Positions 45,528 through 56,000 of a stretch of DNA of 64,000 nt are shown in pieces; within the stretch, counting starts at the first letter, position 1; every line of letters starts with the position of its first letter. The stretch is from Desertivirga xinjiangensis (GTDB taxonomy: Bacteria; Bacteroidota; Bacteroidia; Sphingobacteriales; Sphingobacteriaceae). The translations under genes were made by a program, and so were the position numbers. The notes beneath the pieces were generated by a model. That model had not been told where the DNA came from and did not search any database. It was given only the letters and a program-made list of their open reading frames with translations. The DNA lies in NCBI RefSeq assembly GCF_024436435.1, contig NZ_JAFMZP010000013.1, forward strand, positions 62,001 to 126,000. The letters run 5' to 3'.

Positions 45528-48500
45528 ATGAAGAAACTTTTACTCTTTTTTATTGGCTCCATTTTCGCGAATGCTCATGCTCAAACTCAATTTCAGCCGG
45601 GAGATCTTGTCCCTGTTGCTTACAGAATGAGCGCCCTGGGTACAGAAGATGAAATTGCACTTTTAACTCTGGTAGACATTCTGCCGGGTACAACCATCAC
45701 TATTACAGACGCCAAATACACCGCTAATACAATCGCCCAGTGCGATGGAGGCTTGGTGTGGACTGCGCCGGCGACAGGTTTAGGTGCAGGCAATGTTATA
45801 CGGATTGAAAATGATATACCGAAGGTTTCAGTTGGAACAATTGCCGGCAAGAAGTTTGGATTGAGTTCAGGCGGAGATCAGGTTATTGTCTATGCAGGAA
45901 CTGCGCAAACCCCAACTTATATAACTGCAATGAGTGCAAACAACTGGGAGCTAACTAATACGGAATGTACCGGCGGTAAATCTATGCGCCCGGCAACATT
46001 AGAGGATGGAAAATCCTCCATACAGTTAAGCTCTGCACCGGGTAATGCAGCTGGAGTCAGTGCAAATGCGTTTTATAACGGAGCTCAGCAGGGAAGCCCT
46101 GCCGAACTAAGAGCTTTGATCTTAAATCCGGCAAACTGGGTGACAAGCAATAAAGACACCGCGCCGCAAACATGGCCTGCATTTGCTTTTCCGGGAAGTT
46201 CAATACCAGGAAATACCAGTACTATCGCATTCAAAGATAAGTTCCTTTCGGTCGACGAAGGGGCCGGTTCGGTTACAGTAACACTGTTACTGGAGAATCC
46301 GGATGCCGGAACAGCAAGCCTGGTGATAAAAGATGCACCCTTTAGCACTACCGATGCGTCTGACTTCAATATCAGCAACAAGTCACTTAACTTCAGCGCT
46401 GGAAGTTTAACAACACAAACCGTCACAATTTCAATAGATGACGACAATGTTCAGGAGATGGATGAGTACTTTGTACTTAGTCTTGAAGATCTTATCGGTG
46501 TAAGTTTAAAAGGAAGCCAATATCTGACCGTTTATATCCGCGATAACGATCGCAAGGCACCTGTGGCCACTCAGGAAATCCAGTTAAACTATGTAAACAG
46601 CTTTAAGCCTAACAGCACCACAGGAAGTACTACCGAAATAGTGGTTTACGATCCGCAAACACAACGTCTGTTCATGACCAGTGCCGTGCAGGATCGTTTA
46701 GACATTGCAGATTTCTCTGACCCTGCTGCCATTAAACTTATCAAGGATATTGACATGAGCAGCTATGGAGGCGTTACTAGTGTTGCTGTGAAAAATGGGA
46801 TTGTAGCTGTAGCTAGTCCCGCATCTCCTGAGCATAATAATGGATCGGTGGTCTTTTTTAACACTGACGGCGATTTTCAAAATCAAGTTACAGTAGGTGC
46901 ACTGCCTGATATGATCACGTTTTCGCCCGACGGGAACAAAATTATGACTGCGAACGAAGGACAGCCAAACACAGATTATTCTATCGACCCTGAAGGTTCT
47001 GTCAGTATCATCGATATTTCCGGCGGCTTGTCTTCCGTGGATCAATCCAAGGTTACTACTCTTGATTTTACTACTTTTAATTCGCAGGAAGCTGCTTTGA
47101 TCGCATCGGGAATAAGAAAAACTAAAGCTAGCAGTACCCTTTCCCAGGATTTCGAACCAGAGTATATTACTATTTCGGAAGACTCTAAAAAAGCATGGGT
47201 TACACTCCAGGAAAACAACGCGGTAGCTGAAGTCAACCTTGAAACCAATGCAATAAGCAGTATCTGGCCATTGGGTAAAAAAGATTTTAATGTAAATGGC
47301 AGCGGCTTAGATGCATCTGATAACAGTGGCTTTGTGCATATATCTAACTACCCTGTTAAAGGATATTTTATGCCGGATGCTATTGCAAGCTTCACTGCAA
47401 ATGGTAAAACCTACCTCGTATCAGCCAATGAAGGCGATGAAAAAGAATATGAAGGTTTTGAAGAGCGTACAACGGTAAGCGCCGTAAACCTGGATCCAGC
47501 CACTTTTCCTAACGCAGAAGTATTAAAAGAAGCCCATAATATTGGTCGCTTGCGTATAACCAGTTTGAATGGAGATACAGACAATGATGGCGATTATGAT
47601 GAACTGATCATGGTTGGACCGCGCTCATTTTCCATTTGGGATGCCGATACCAAGACAATTGTTTATGATAGTAAAGACGATTTTGAGCTGATCACTTCGC
47701 AACACCCTCTCTTTGCAGGCTTGTTTAATTCAGACAGTGAAAGTAATGGACTAAAGAACAGAAGTCGCTCAAAAGGACCAGAGCCTGAAGGACTAACTGT
47801 GGCAACTATTCAAGGCAATACTTATGCCTTTGTTGGATTGGAGCGTATCGGAGGTGTGATGGTATATAATATTACTGATCCGGCTAACGTCAAATTCGTA
47901 GATTATAAAAATAACCGTAGTACTACATCTTATGCTGGAGATCATGGTCCGGAAGGAATCATCTATATCTCCGCAGATAAAAGTCCTGACAACAAGCCTT
48001 ATCTGCTGGTAGCTAATGAGATAAGTGGCAGTGTAAGTGTATTTGGAATGGGTGGCTCTGTACTGCCGGTCGACATGTTAAGCTTTGATGCAGATTTAGA
48101 AAAGAGCGGAGTTGTTACTTTGAAATGGTCGACAGCATCGGAGCAAAATAACGATTACTTCAGCATTGAGAAGAGCAGCGATGGTAAAAACTTCGTTTTG
48201 CTGGCAAAAGTTCTGGCAAAAGGCGATGGAAAAAGCTCTCAGGAATACCAGGTTACCGATCATAATCCGTCAACAGGAATAAACTACTATAGATTGACCC
48301 AGACCGATAAAGACGGTACACGAACTGAGCCGCGTACTAAATGGATAAATGTAGCATCGCTTGCGGACCAGCAGGCTCTTGTGGTGTATCCGAATCCTTT
48401 AAGGGGAACTACTCTGAACCTGGAATTGAAAAAGTCTTCGCAAGTTACGAGTGCGGTAAGCCTTTATGATTTAAGCGGAAAATTAATATATAGCAATGTT

Positions 48501-48614
48501 TTGGATACGAATAACGGACGTGCAGAATTGAAATTACAACAGAAACTCAGCCAGGGAACATATATCCTTTCGGTTGCAGGAGCTGGCTCACAAAAGATAG
48601 TTGTGCAGGATTAA
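45528..48614 (+). CDS. T9SS-exported choice-of-anchor I type beta-propeller protein with Calx-beta domain
   Basis: 1028 aa with a signal peptide (LLLFFIGSIFANAHAQ). Domains in order: a lamin-tail-like N-terminal beta domain (about 20-220; TTITITDAKYTANTIAQCDG), a Calx-beta domain (about 235-345; FLSVDEGAGSVTVTLLLENP, QEMDEYFVLSLEDL), a long WD/YVTN-like propeller of the choice-of-anchor I family (MITFSPDGNKIMTANEGQPN, RSRSKGPEPEGLTVATIQGN, SYAGDHGPEGIIYISADKS), and at the end a type IX secretion sorting domain (VVYPNPLRGTTLNLELKK to SVAGAGSQKIVVQD). Such proteins are secreted or cell-surface attached; some relatives have phosphatase or esterase activity, but no catalytic site is evident here. 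Single-gene unit with its own terminator. Confidence 0.87.
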   Translation: MKKLLLFFIGSIFANAHAQTQFQPGDLVPVAYRMSALGTEDEIALLTLVDILPGTTITITDAKYTANTIAQCDGGLVWTAPATGLGAGNVIRIENDIPKVSVGTIAGKKFGLSSGGDQVIVYAGTAQTPTYITAMSANNWELTNTECTGGKSMRPATLEDGKSSIQLSSAPGNAAGVSANAFYNGAQQGSPAELRALILNPANWVTSNKDTAPQTWPAFAFPGSSIPGNTSTIAFKDKFLSVDEGAGSVTVTLLLENPDAGTASLVIKDAPFSTTDASDFNISNKSLNFSAGSLTTQTVTISIDDDNVQEMDEYFVLSLEDLIGVSLKGSQYLTVYIRDNDRKAPVATQEIQLNYVNSFKPNSTTGSTTEIVVYDPQTQRLFMTSAVQDRLDIADFSDPAAIKLIKDIDMSSYGGVTSVAVKNGIVAVASPASPEHNNGSVVFFNTDGDFQNQVTVGALPDMITFSPDGNKIMTANEGQPNTDYSIDPEGSVSIIDISGGLSSVDQSKVTTLDFTTFNSQEAALIASGIRKTKASSTLSQDFEPEYITISEDSKKAWVTLQENNAVAEVNLETNAISSIWPLGKKDFNVNGSGLDASDNSGFVHISNYPVKGYFMPDAIASFTANGKTYLVSANEGDEKEYEGFEERTTVSAVNLDPATFPNAEVLKEAHNIGRLRITSLNGDTDNDGDYDELIMVGPRSFSIWDADTKTIVYDSKDDFELITSQHPLFAGLFNSDSESNGLKNRSRSKGPEPEGLTVATIQGNTYAFVGLERIGGVMVYNITDPANVKFVDYKNNRSTTSYAGDHGPEGIIYISADKSPDNKPYLLVANEISGSVSVFGMGGSVLPVDMLSFDADLEKSGVVTLKWSTASEQNNDYFSIEKSSDGKNFVLLAKVLAKGDGKSSQEYQVTDHNPSTGINYYRLTQTDKDGTRTEPRTKWINVASLADQQALVVYPNPLRGTTLNLELKKSSQVTSAVSLYDLSGKLIYSNVLDTNNGRAELKLQQKLSQGTYILSVAGAGSQKIVVQD

Positions 48615-48630
48615 AGCATTTTAGTCGCAT

Positions 48631-48664
48631 AAAAGCACCCTCCTGTTTAGGAAGGGTGCTTTTT
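48631..48664 (+). terminator. Rho-independent terminator after the propeller-protein gene
   Basis: AAAAGCACCCT (48631-48641) pairs with AGGGTGCTTTT (48653-48663) around an 11-base loop, ending in a T-run. It also argues against any start of the next gene before 48665. Confidence 0.88.
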
Positions 48665-48713
48665 GCGTAAAATCATTTTTACATTTTTAATATATACAAT
48701 AGTCTTTTTAATC

Positions 48714-50462
48714 ATGAAAGTTATTACTGAAAAGGAATTCGCGAAAGCTGTTCATCTGGATAAGCTCCAACTGGCCGGCCTCACTTCATTTTTGATGGAA
48801 ATAACCAAGATCAATGAGGTAAACGAGGTATTAAACGCTACGAGACATCTGGACGGACTCGACTTTATTGACAAGCTTTTGGAAATCCTCCAGGTAAAAA
48901 TTGAAGTGAACGAGCAGGAGCTGAAAAAGAACATACCACTTTCGGGGGCATTTATCGCAATAGCTAATCATCCTTATGGAGGCATTGAGGGATTAATCCT
49001 TTTGAAAGTCTTGTGTATGATACGGCCAGAGACGAAGCTGATAGCCAATTTCCTGTTAAAACGAATTCCCAATATTAGTAAACATCTGATTGCTGTAAAT
49101 CCCTTTGATAAGATAGATCATCCCTCCAGTATCAGCGGTATAAAGTCGGCTTTGAGGTTGTTAAATCAAGATGTTCCCATTGCGATATTTCCTGCAGGGG
49201 AGGTTTCTGCTTTTCAGCACGGAGTACAGCAGATCACAGATAAACAATGGCATCCGGTTGCTGGAAAACTGATCAACAAAGCCGGAGTCCCTGTGCTGCC
49301 CGTTTATTTTCATGGAAATAATGGCTTGTTGTTTAATTTATTAGGCCTCATTCATCCGGCTTTGCGTACAGCCAAACTTCCTTCTGAGCTTTTTAACAAG
49401 CAGGGTCATACCATAAGGCTCAGGATTGGCAAACCGGTGCAGACATCAGAACAGGAACAGCATACAAACGCCCGCGATCTGTTAAATTATCTTAGAGCCC
49501 GGACCTATGTGTTGGGCATAGGACTGGAAGGTCAGAAGCGCCTTTTTAGTAATAAGTACTTGTTTAAGATCCGTAAGAAACCAGAAGATATTGTGCCACC
49601 CCAGGATGTCAGCTTACTCAGGACCGAGATAGAGGGCTTACGCTCGTTCAGAAAGGTCATGCAGGAGAAAAATTACGAGATCTTTATTTCACCTGCATCA
49701 GAAATACCTGTTGTTTTACAGGAAATAGGTCGTCTGAGAGAAATTACCTTCCGGGAAGTTGGAGAGGGAACCAACAAGTCGATAGATCTGGATAAGTACG
49801 ATATTTATTATAACCACCTGTTTATCTGGGACTCGGAGGCTGAGTTGCTGGTAGGTGCTTACCGTATTGGCAAAGGCAATGAAATAACATATAGCCTGGG
49901 TAAAAAAGGATTTTATGTGGCAGAACTTTTTAAGGTAAAAAAGGAACTCTTGCCTTTATTAAGCCAGAGCCTCGAACTGGGGCGGTCCTGGGTGCGCAAG
50001 GAGTACCAGCAAAAAGCGCTTCCAATGTTCCTTTTATGGAAAGGAATCATGAAGTATCTGCTTGCCAATCCCCGTTATAGCTATCTTATTGGCCCCGTCA
50101 GCATAAGCAACAAGTTCTCTAGCTTCTCAAAGTCACTGATGGTGAACTATATCTTAAAGCATCATTTTGATGCAGAGTTGTCAAAATTAGTTAAGCCCAG
50201 AAAAAAGTTCAGAGCAGATTTTTCGAAGATAGACGGGGAGGTACTGCTGGAAACAAAAAAGACGCTGAAGGATGTGGATAGCCTGATCACAGAACTTGAA
50301 CTTTCAAACATGAAAGTTCCTGTGTTGCTTCGGCATTACATAGCCTTAAATGCTAAAATTATCTGTTTCAATATAGATCCTAAATTCTCAGATAGCCTGG
50401 ATGGTTTCCTGGTTTTAGATCTGAAGAACGTGCCCGCCGAAATGATGGAGAAGCTGAAGTGA
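48714..50462 (+). CDS. olsF: Bifunctional acyltransferase, OlsF-like aminolipid (ornithine/glycine lipid) synthase
   Basis: 582 aa from the ATG at 48714 (MKVITEKEFAKAV); the open frame to 48663 runs into a terminator and is rejected. The N-terminal half is a PlsC-type O-acyltransferase: AIANHPYGGIEGL (NHx4-type motif with Glu, about residue 84), KHLIAVNPFDKIDHPSSISG, IAIFPAGEVSAF (about 159) and VPVLPVYFHGNNG. The C-terminal half is an OlsB-like N-acyltransferase (hemolysin/GNAT fold): LREITFREVGEGTNKSIDLD, YDIYYNHLFIWDSEAELLVG, AYRIGKG, and ELGRSWVRKEYQQKALPMFL. Fused enzymes of this kind (OlsF, including one from Flavobacterium johnsoniae) make ornithine lipids; which amino acid is used here is not known. 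It is probably membrane associated. Confidence 0.85.
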   Translation: MKVITEKEFAKAVHLDKLQLAGLTSFLMEITKINEVNEVLNATRHLDGLDFIDKLLEILQVKIEVNEQELKKNIPLSGAFIAIANHPYGGIEGLILLKVLCMIRPETKLIANFLLKRIPNISKHLIAVNPFDKIDHPSSISGIKSALRLLNQDVPIAIFPAGEVSAFQHGVQQITDKQWHPVAGKLINKAGVPVLPVYFHGNNGLLFNLLGLIHPALRTAKLPSELFNKQGHTIRLRIGKPVQTSEQEQHTNARDLLNYLRARTYVLGIGLEGQKRLFSNKYLFKIRKKPEDIVPPQDVSLLRTEIEGLRSFRKVMQEKNYEIFISPASEIPVVLQEIGRLREITFREVGEGTNKSIDLDKYDIYYNHLFIWDSEAELLVGAYRIGKGNEITYSLGKKGFYVAELFKVKKELLPLLSQSLELGRSWVRKEYQQKALPMFLLWKGIMKYLLANPRYSYLIGPVSISNKFSSFSKSLMVNYILKHHFDAELSKLVKPRKKFRADFSKIDGEVLLETKKTLKDVDSLITELELSNMKVPVLLRHYIALNAKIICFNIDPKFSDSLDGFLVLDLKNVPAEMMEKLK

Positions 50463-50479
50463 CGATAACTATTGAATTT

Positions 50480-50771
50480 CACTGTTGTCCGGTAAGGTTT
50501 TAAGTAGCATTTAAAAACCCTTATTCTGGCCTCCAATGAGGCCTTTTTTGTTCATACTAGATTCCAAGCCCCCGAAATCTTAAAAATTACAATCGTATTT
50601 AAAATTCGGCTGTCCGGTAAACATTTAACCAAATCACACCTTTTTTCTGCGTTTGACCGCTTATGGTTGCCATACAGCACTTTCAAAGGTTTTTATCGCA
50701 GAATATCGCAGCCATTTTGATTCCGGCTGTCCGGTAAACATTTTACGAAAATCTTTTACCGGACAACAGTG
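50480..50771. repeat. 292-bp element bounded by 16-bp perfect inverted repeats, with internal direct repeats
   Basis: CACTGTTGTCCGGTAA (50480-50495) is exactly inverted at 50756-50771. Inside are two more copies of the core in direct orientation: GGCTGTCCGGTAAACATTT at 50608-50626 and 50725-50743, 117 bp apart. All four share TGTCCGGTAA. No transposase or other coding sequence is inside. It resembles a MITE, an IS remnant, or a cluster of protein-binding sites. The olsF terminator lies within it. Confidence 0.65.
50528..50549 (+). terminator. Terminator of the olsF-like gene
   Basis: A short GGCCT/AGGCC stem (50528-50532 with 50539-50543) is followed by TTTTTT. It lies 66 bp after the olsF stop codon and inside the inverted-repeat element. 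Confidence 0.65.
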
Positions 50772-50825
50772 ATTGAATTTTGTCGTTTGGTAGCTATTAT
50801 GGTAGTCTGAAACTCAATTCCATGG

Positions 50826-50894
50826 CACACGCGGGTACGCGTGCGCTAGCAAACTCGGATAGCAGGCCCTGCTGGCGCACGCGTGCCGCGTGTG
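50826..50894. repeat. Long GC-rich hairpin, third site of the palindromic repeat
   Basis: The arm at 50826-50850 (CACACGCGGGTACGCGTGCG...) pairs with 50871-50894 with one mismatch and one bulge; the loop holds a nested hairpin AGCAGG-C-CCTGCT (50861-50873). The arms match those at 5224-5420 and 37427-37447. It lies between the inverted-repeat element and the ECF sigma promoter. Confidence 0.65.
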
Positions 50895-50969
50895 ATTACC
50901 TTCAAACTATAAGAAGTCAAATAAATGAATTAACCTGTTCCAGAGAATTGTCAGAAAAACCTTCCCCTA

Positions 50970-51000
50970 TTGTTCTGCTGACAGATAAACATTATTTTTG
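50970..51000 (+). promoter_or_regulatory. Bacteroidota-type promoter of the ECF sigma gene
   Basis: TATTTTTG (50993-51000) matches the -7 consensus TAnnTTTG, and a TTG (50970-50972) lies 20 bases upstream where the -33 element is expected. The ECF sigma ATG is 49 bases downstream. Confidence 0.5.
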
Positions 51001-51049
51001 ATAGGTTTAGTTAAGGATCTATTAATTTTAGGTGAGCAGGGTTTTGAAT

Positions 51050-51586
51050 ATGTCCCATACCACTATTGGTTCGTTTGAAGAATTGTTCCGGGACAAATAC
51101 CGAAAGCTTTGCTATTTCGCTGTGCAGCTTATCAAGGACGAAGACTCAGCTAAAGATATCGTTCAGGAAGTATTTGTTACTTACTGGAATACCAAAGACA
51201 CCTTGCCTGAAGATATGTCGGCGAATGGCTTTCTATATGCTTCAGTGCGAAATGCCTGCTTAAACTGGTTAAGAAGACAGAAACTGGAACATACCTACCT
51301 CAACAAGCAAAGTCTCGACCCTTCCGAAGATGCAGTAGCTCTTAATTCCATTATTCGCTCAGAAGTGCTTGGTGAAATTCATAAACACATCAGCGCTCTG
51401 CCACCTAATTGCCAGATCGTTTTCAGAATGGGATATCTTGAAGGATTAAAAAATCCTCAGATTGCTGAAAAGCTGGGAATCTCAGTAAATACGGTAAAAA
51501 CTCAGAAAAAAAGAGGACTTCAGTTGCTTAAAATGCGCATGAACCCAGACAGCTTCGCTATTTTTCTGTTCTTTTTTCTAAAATAA
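51050..51586 (+). CDS. ECF (sigma-70 family) RNA polymerase sigma factor
   Basis: 178 aa from the ATG at 51050 (MSHTTIGSFEELFRDKYRKL); an in-frame GTG lies at 51032. Region 2 is clear (LIKDEDSAKDIVQEVFVTYW) and so is region 4 with its HTH (GYLEGLKNPQIAEKLGISVN, TVKTQKKRGLQLLK). Sigma factors of this group act with a membrane FecR anti-sigma and an STN-bearing TonB receptor: ligand binding at the outer membrane releases the sigma factor. The FecR gene follows at 51724 and the receptor at 53091, so the whole set is present. The targets are presumably the downstream genes. The C-terminal tail FAIFLFFFLK is unusually hydrophobic. Confidence 0.95.
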   Translation: MSHTTIGSFEELFRDKYRKLCYFAVQLIKDEDSAKDIVQEVFVTYWNTKDTLPEDMSANGFLYASVRNACLNWLRRQKLEHTYLNKQSLDPSEDAVALNSIIRSEVLGEIHKHISALPPNCQIVFRMGYLEGLKNPQIAEKLGISVNTVKTQKKRGLQLLKMRMNPDSFAIFLFFFLK

Positions 51587-51723
51587 CTCTCTTTTTGAAC
51601 TTTTTTAAAAAAAAAGTTCCTTTCGTTTCACCCACTTTCATTTTTCAAGTTTTATATATACAAATTGACCCGGATACTGGATGCTAATCTGGAGTACAAT
51701 TGAATCAGAGTTTAGAGATCTTC

Positions 51724-52917
51724 ATGGAAAAGCAGGAAAACGTTGTTTATACAACCGGACAAATTTTAAAATATCTCAGGGATGAGCTGACGGAATCGGA
51801 GGAGCAATCCTTCGTGCAATGGCTCAATGAAGATCCTTCAAACAGGGAATTGGTGGAATCTTTCAGAGATACGGCCAAAGTTCAAAAAGAAATTGATTTT
51901 ATTGATTCTCTCGATGTTGATGCAGAATGGAAAGGGCTTTCAGATCGCCTGTTTGATAGTAAAGAAATGTTTTATCAATCCCGCAGATTTTGGTATTACA
52001 GCAGCGCTGCTGTTCTGCTCTTATCATTAGGAATAAGCTTGTGGTCGCAAAAAAATAAGTACACTACTAATAATCCCACCACAGCACGTAAAAACAAAAC
52101 AGTCGACATTCAAGCCGGAGGCCAGAAAGCAATTCTTCAGCTTGCAGACGGATCGCAGGTTGAGTTAGGGAACAACGAAGTTCACTTAAAGGAAAAAGAC
52201 GGTACCATTATAGATGGTGAAAAAGGTGTATTGTCTTATGAAGACAAAGCCGGTCACAAGATAGCCGGCAATATTTTTAACACGCTTATCATTCCCCGTG
52301 GAGGTCAATACAAAATGATCCTTCCCGACGGATCAAAGGTATGGTTGAATTCCGGATCAGTACTTAAATACCCTGTAAGTTTTTCTGGCGCTGAAAGACG
52401 GATCGAACTACAAGGCGAAGCTTATTTTGAAGTTGCAGAAATACTGAACAAGAAGGACAACAAAAAAGCTCCGTTCATCATAAACTTTAATAACACAGAG
52501 GTTGAAGTTCTCGGAACCCGCTTCAATATTAATTCCTACTCCCCAGTAAGTAAGACCACATTACTTGACGGATCAGTGCGGATCAGCAAAGGTAAAGAAA
52601 GCGAATTGCTGAAACCTGGCTACCAGGCCATCGCTTCCGGTTCAGCAATTAGTGTCGCCGAAGCCGATACTTACAAAGCCATTGCCTGGAAAGAAGGCAT
52701 CTTCTACTTCAACGAAGACAACTTAAGGGAAATTATGGAAAAGGTTGAGCGTTGGTACGACGTTAAGGCGGAATGGAAAGGCGATCCCGGCAACCGCAAA
52801 TTCAGCGGAACTATCCGCATGCAGGCCAGCCTTCAACAAGTTTTAGAGATGCTCCACCTGGTAAGCGGAGCCAGTTTTGAGCTTAATGACAGAATTGTCG
52901 AAATAGATTTTAAGTAA
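51724..52917 (+). CDS. FecR-family anti-sigma factor
   Basis: 397 aa from the ATG at 51724 (MEKQENVVYTTGQILKYLRD); the open TTG frame from 51700 is less likely. Cytoplasmic N-terminus of about 87 residues (LTESEEQSFVQWLNEDPSNR) to hold the sigma factor, one membrane helix (FWYYSSAAVLLLSLGISLW, about 89-107), a periplasmic FecR domain (NTLIIPRGGQYKMILPDGSK, RRIELQGEAYFEVAE, VEVLGTRFNINSY) and a C-terminal DUF4974-like STN-type domain (FNEDNLREIMEKVERWYDVK). It transmits the state of the SusC receptor to the sigma factor encoded upstream. Confidence 0.95.
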   Translation: MEKQENVVYTTGQILKYLRDELTESEEQSFVQWLNEDPSNRELVESFRDTAKVQKEIDFIDSLDVDAEWKGLSDRLFDSKEMFYQSRRFWYYSSAAVLLLSLGISLWSQKNKYTTNNPTTARKNKTVDIQAGGQKAILQLADGSQVELGNNEVHLKEKDGTIIDGEKGVLSYEDKAGHKIAGNIFNTLIIPRGGQYKMILPDGSKVWLNSGSVLKYPVSFSGAERRIELQGEAYFEVAEILNKKDNKKAPFIINFNNTEVEVLGTRFNINSYSPVSKTTLLDGSVRISKGKESELLKPGYQAIASGSAISVAEADTYKAIAWKEGIFYFNEDNLREIMEKVERWYDVKAEWKGDPGNRKFSGTIRMQASLQQVLEMLHLVSGASFELNDRIVEIDFK

Positions 52918-53090
52918 CATAAAATAAGTATGATGAGTATACAGAAAAGAAAGGAAGGGTGTAATATGAGTTAACTTTACTTTGGTCTGACCCCGAAACA
53001 GACCTGATGATTTTTCGAGGATGGCGGGATGGAATATGCTGTTGCCCGGATGATGAGAATAGAAATAAAAATTTAACACCCCTTATTGGT

Positions 53091-56000
53091 ATGAAACAAA
53101 CTCTTCCCTGCATGAGCAGGGAGACATGCATGTTATTGATTAAAAAATCAGGATTGATTATGAGGCTAACACTCTTTTTATTGATCGCAGGATGTCTTAC
53201 TGTAAACGCTTCAGGACTTGCTCAGGTAGTAAGTATGTCGTATAAAAACACAAGCTTAGAACAAGTATGTCTTGCTGTACAGAAACAAACCGGTTACTTT
53301 TTTCTGTATGACAAGGATGTACTTAAAAAAGCAGGTAATGTTACTGTTAACATTAAAAATCTCGAGCTTAATGATGCTCTAAAGGCCATCACCGCCGGAA
53401 AGCCCTTGACTTATAAGATCATCGATAAAACGGTGATCATCTCAGAACTTAAAGTGCAGAATAACAACTTAAGTCAGGAAGAGATCACGGTGAAAGGTAC
53501 TGTGAGGTATAAAAACCAATCAGGAACTTTCGAAAGTTTGCCAGGAGTTAGTGTTACCCTGAAAGGAACCAGGAGAGCTGCAAATACGGATGTTAATGGC
53601 AACTATGTGATTAAAGTACCTTCAAACGCTACTTTGATATTCAACATGGTCGGCTTTACCGTAAGGGAAATCCCAGTGAATGGCAGGACATCGATTGATG
53701 TGGATCTGGAAGAATCAATGACTAAGCTGAATGAGGTTATCATCACTGGTTATGGAACCTCTGAGAGGAAAGAAAACCAGGTAGGTAGTGCTTTTCAGGT
53801 GACTTCAAAGGATCTGGAGATGAAGCCATTGGACAGGGTAGACAGGTTGCTGGAAGGTGTGGTGCCTGGTTTAGAGTTCAATCTTCAAGACAATTCAACT
53901 AGCAGTGCAAGACCTCGTTTTGAAACCAGAATTCGGGGAGAAGCTTCTTTTTCTGCTGCTAATGATCCGCTTTGGGTAGTTGACGGAGTGCCTCTCAATA
54001 CCGGAGACGAAACTAATATGATACTGGGTGTAGAGACCAGCATTAGCCCTTTAACCTACTTAAATCCCGCAGACATTGAGTCTATTGTTGTATTGAAGGA
54101 TGCAACCGCCACCTCAATTTATGGAGCCAACGGTTCAAATGGTGTAATATTAATTACAACCAAAAAGGGAAAAGCAGGCGCTAACCGGATAAACTATTCA
54201 TTTAGAGGAGGAATTAGTTCCGTGACAGATAACCGTTTTAAAGTTCTTAGTTATGCAGATTATGTTATGCTTTATAACGAGGCGCTGGCGAACAACCCTG
54301 ATTCGAAAGAAAAGCCATTGCAAATGGTTGGAGAAGGCACAGATTGGTATGATCTTTATTTCCAGACCGGTGTAAATACCAATCACGATTTGTCTTTCTC
54401 GGGAGGTAACGAAAAAAATCACTATTACGTTTCGGGGTCCTATTTTAAACAGAAGGACATCATGATCAAGAATACAACAGACCGGTTTTCTACACGGGTT
54501 AATCTTGACAAGACGATCAACAAATCTTTAAACCTTTTTTTCCAGATAGGAGCCTCTTATAACATTAACAATATGTTTACTCCTAATGATACCTACTATA
54601 CGAACCGACCAACTTTAAGTCCTTACGATCCTACCGGACTTTATACCATTGCATTCTATAATAAACTTCCGGATGCAGAATATAATGATAACAGGCAAAA
54701 CGCTGCAGCTCTTTTAGGGAATATAGGCGGAACTTTAAAGTTCTTTCCATGGCTGAAATACACCACCACCAACGGTGTAGACTTTTCGTCTGTCAGTGAA
54801 AACAGATATACCTCGGAACGTACTTTTTCCGGGCGGTCAGACGCGTATGCCTATAAGTCGCAAAGCAACAGTTTCAACTGGACCAGCATGCACCGGGTGA
54901 ATTTTGACAAGCAATATAAGAAGAATGACATTTCCTTAATGCTAGGGGGAGAGGCTATCGAACGGTCACGTCGATCTGTCGGATCAACCGGATGGAGTTT
55001 TCCTAATGATGATATACGAGAAGTTACCTATGCCGTAAACACTGAAGGAAGAAGCAGTGGCAATGAACAGGCAAGCTTATCCTACTATGGGCAACTAAAC
55101 TATTCTTTTGACAGAAGATATAGTCTGATCGCAAGTTTTCGTAATGATGGAAATTCAGACTTTGGTAGCGATGTAAAATGGGCAAGCTTTAGGTCTGCGG
55201 GTGTAGCTTGGACAATAAGCAACGAAAAGTTCTGGAAGCTTAAACCGATTAATTTCGCGAAGCTCAAATTCAGTTATGGAACTAATGGAAACTCCCGGAT
55301 TGGCGCTTATGTTTCAAAGGGTATCTATGACTTCAGTGTAGACAATAATTACAACGGAGAATCAGGTGCGATAATGTCCAAAGGCGAGAATCCAATCCTA
55401 TCATGGGAGAAAACTTATTTGCTGAACACCGGACTGACTCTTGGATTCTTCGAGAATAGAATTTCCGTCGAAGCCGAATATTACCGCAATACCACAAAAG
55501 ATATACTGGATGATGTTTCTGTATCATGGACGTCTGGAACCAGAAGAATCTTGCAAAATGTGGGATCAGTGAGGAATAGTGGCATTGAGCTTACACTGAA
55601 TACAAAAAATATCTCCAATGAAACATTTGAATGGAGCACGAATTTTAACATAGCTCACAATAGTAATCGTGTACTTGAACTTTATAATAATAATGATCGT
55701 GTACTTGATACTAAAATAAGAAGAGTTGGCATGGATGTAAACTCTTGGTATCTTATTCGTTGGGCTGGCGTTGATCCACGCGATGGTGCTGGAATGTGGT
55801 ATGACACAAGAGGGAATCTTACAAGAAATTATAACGCGGCCAACAGGGTAGTTGCTGGAACCGCTACACCCGATGCTTTCGGTGGAATGACAAATACATT
55901 TAGTTATAAAGGAATTTCTTTAAGAGCACTTGTTGCGTACACTGTTGGTGGTAAAGAGTTCAGCAGGCTGGAAAGAGAGACAGAATCAGATGGAGCTCAT

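Noticed and set aside
50480-50771. CRISPR array from the repeated TGTCCGGTAA motif
   Set aside because: Copies are short, partly inverted and more than 100 bases apart; there are no cas genes.
53007-53090. N-terminal extension of the STN-type SusC
   Set aside because: The extra 28 residues precede a normal start and signal peptide and are rich in Cys, Trp and Asp, unlike an export signal.
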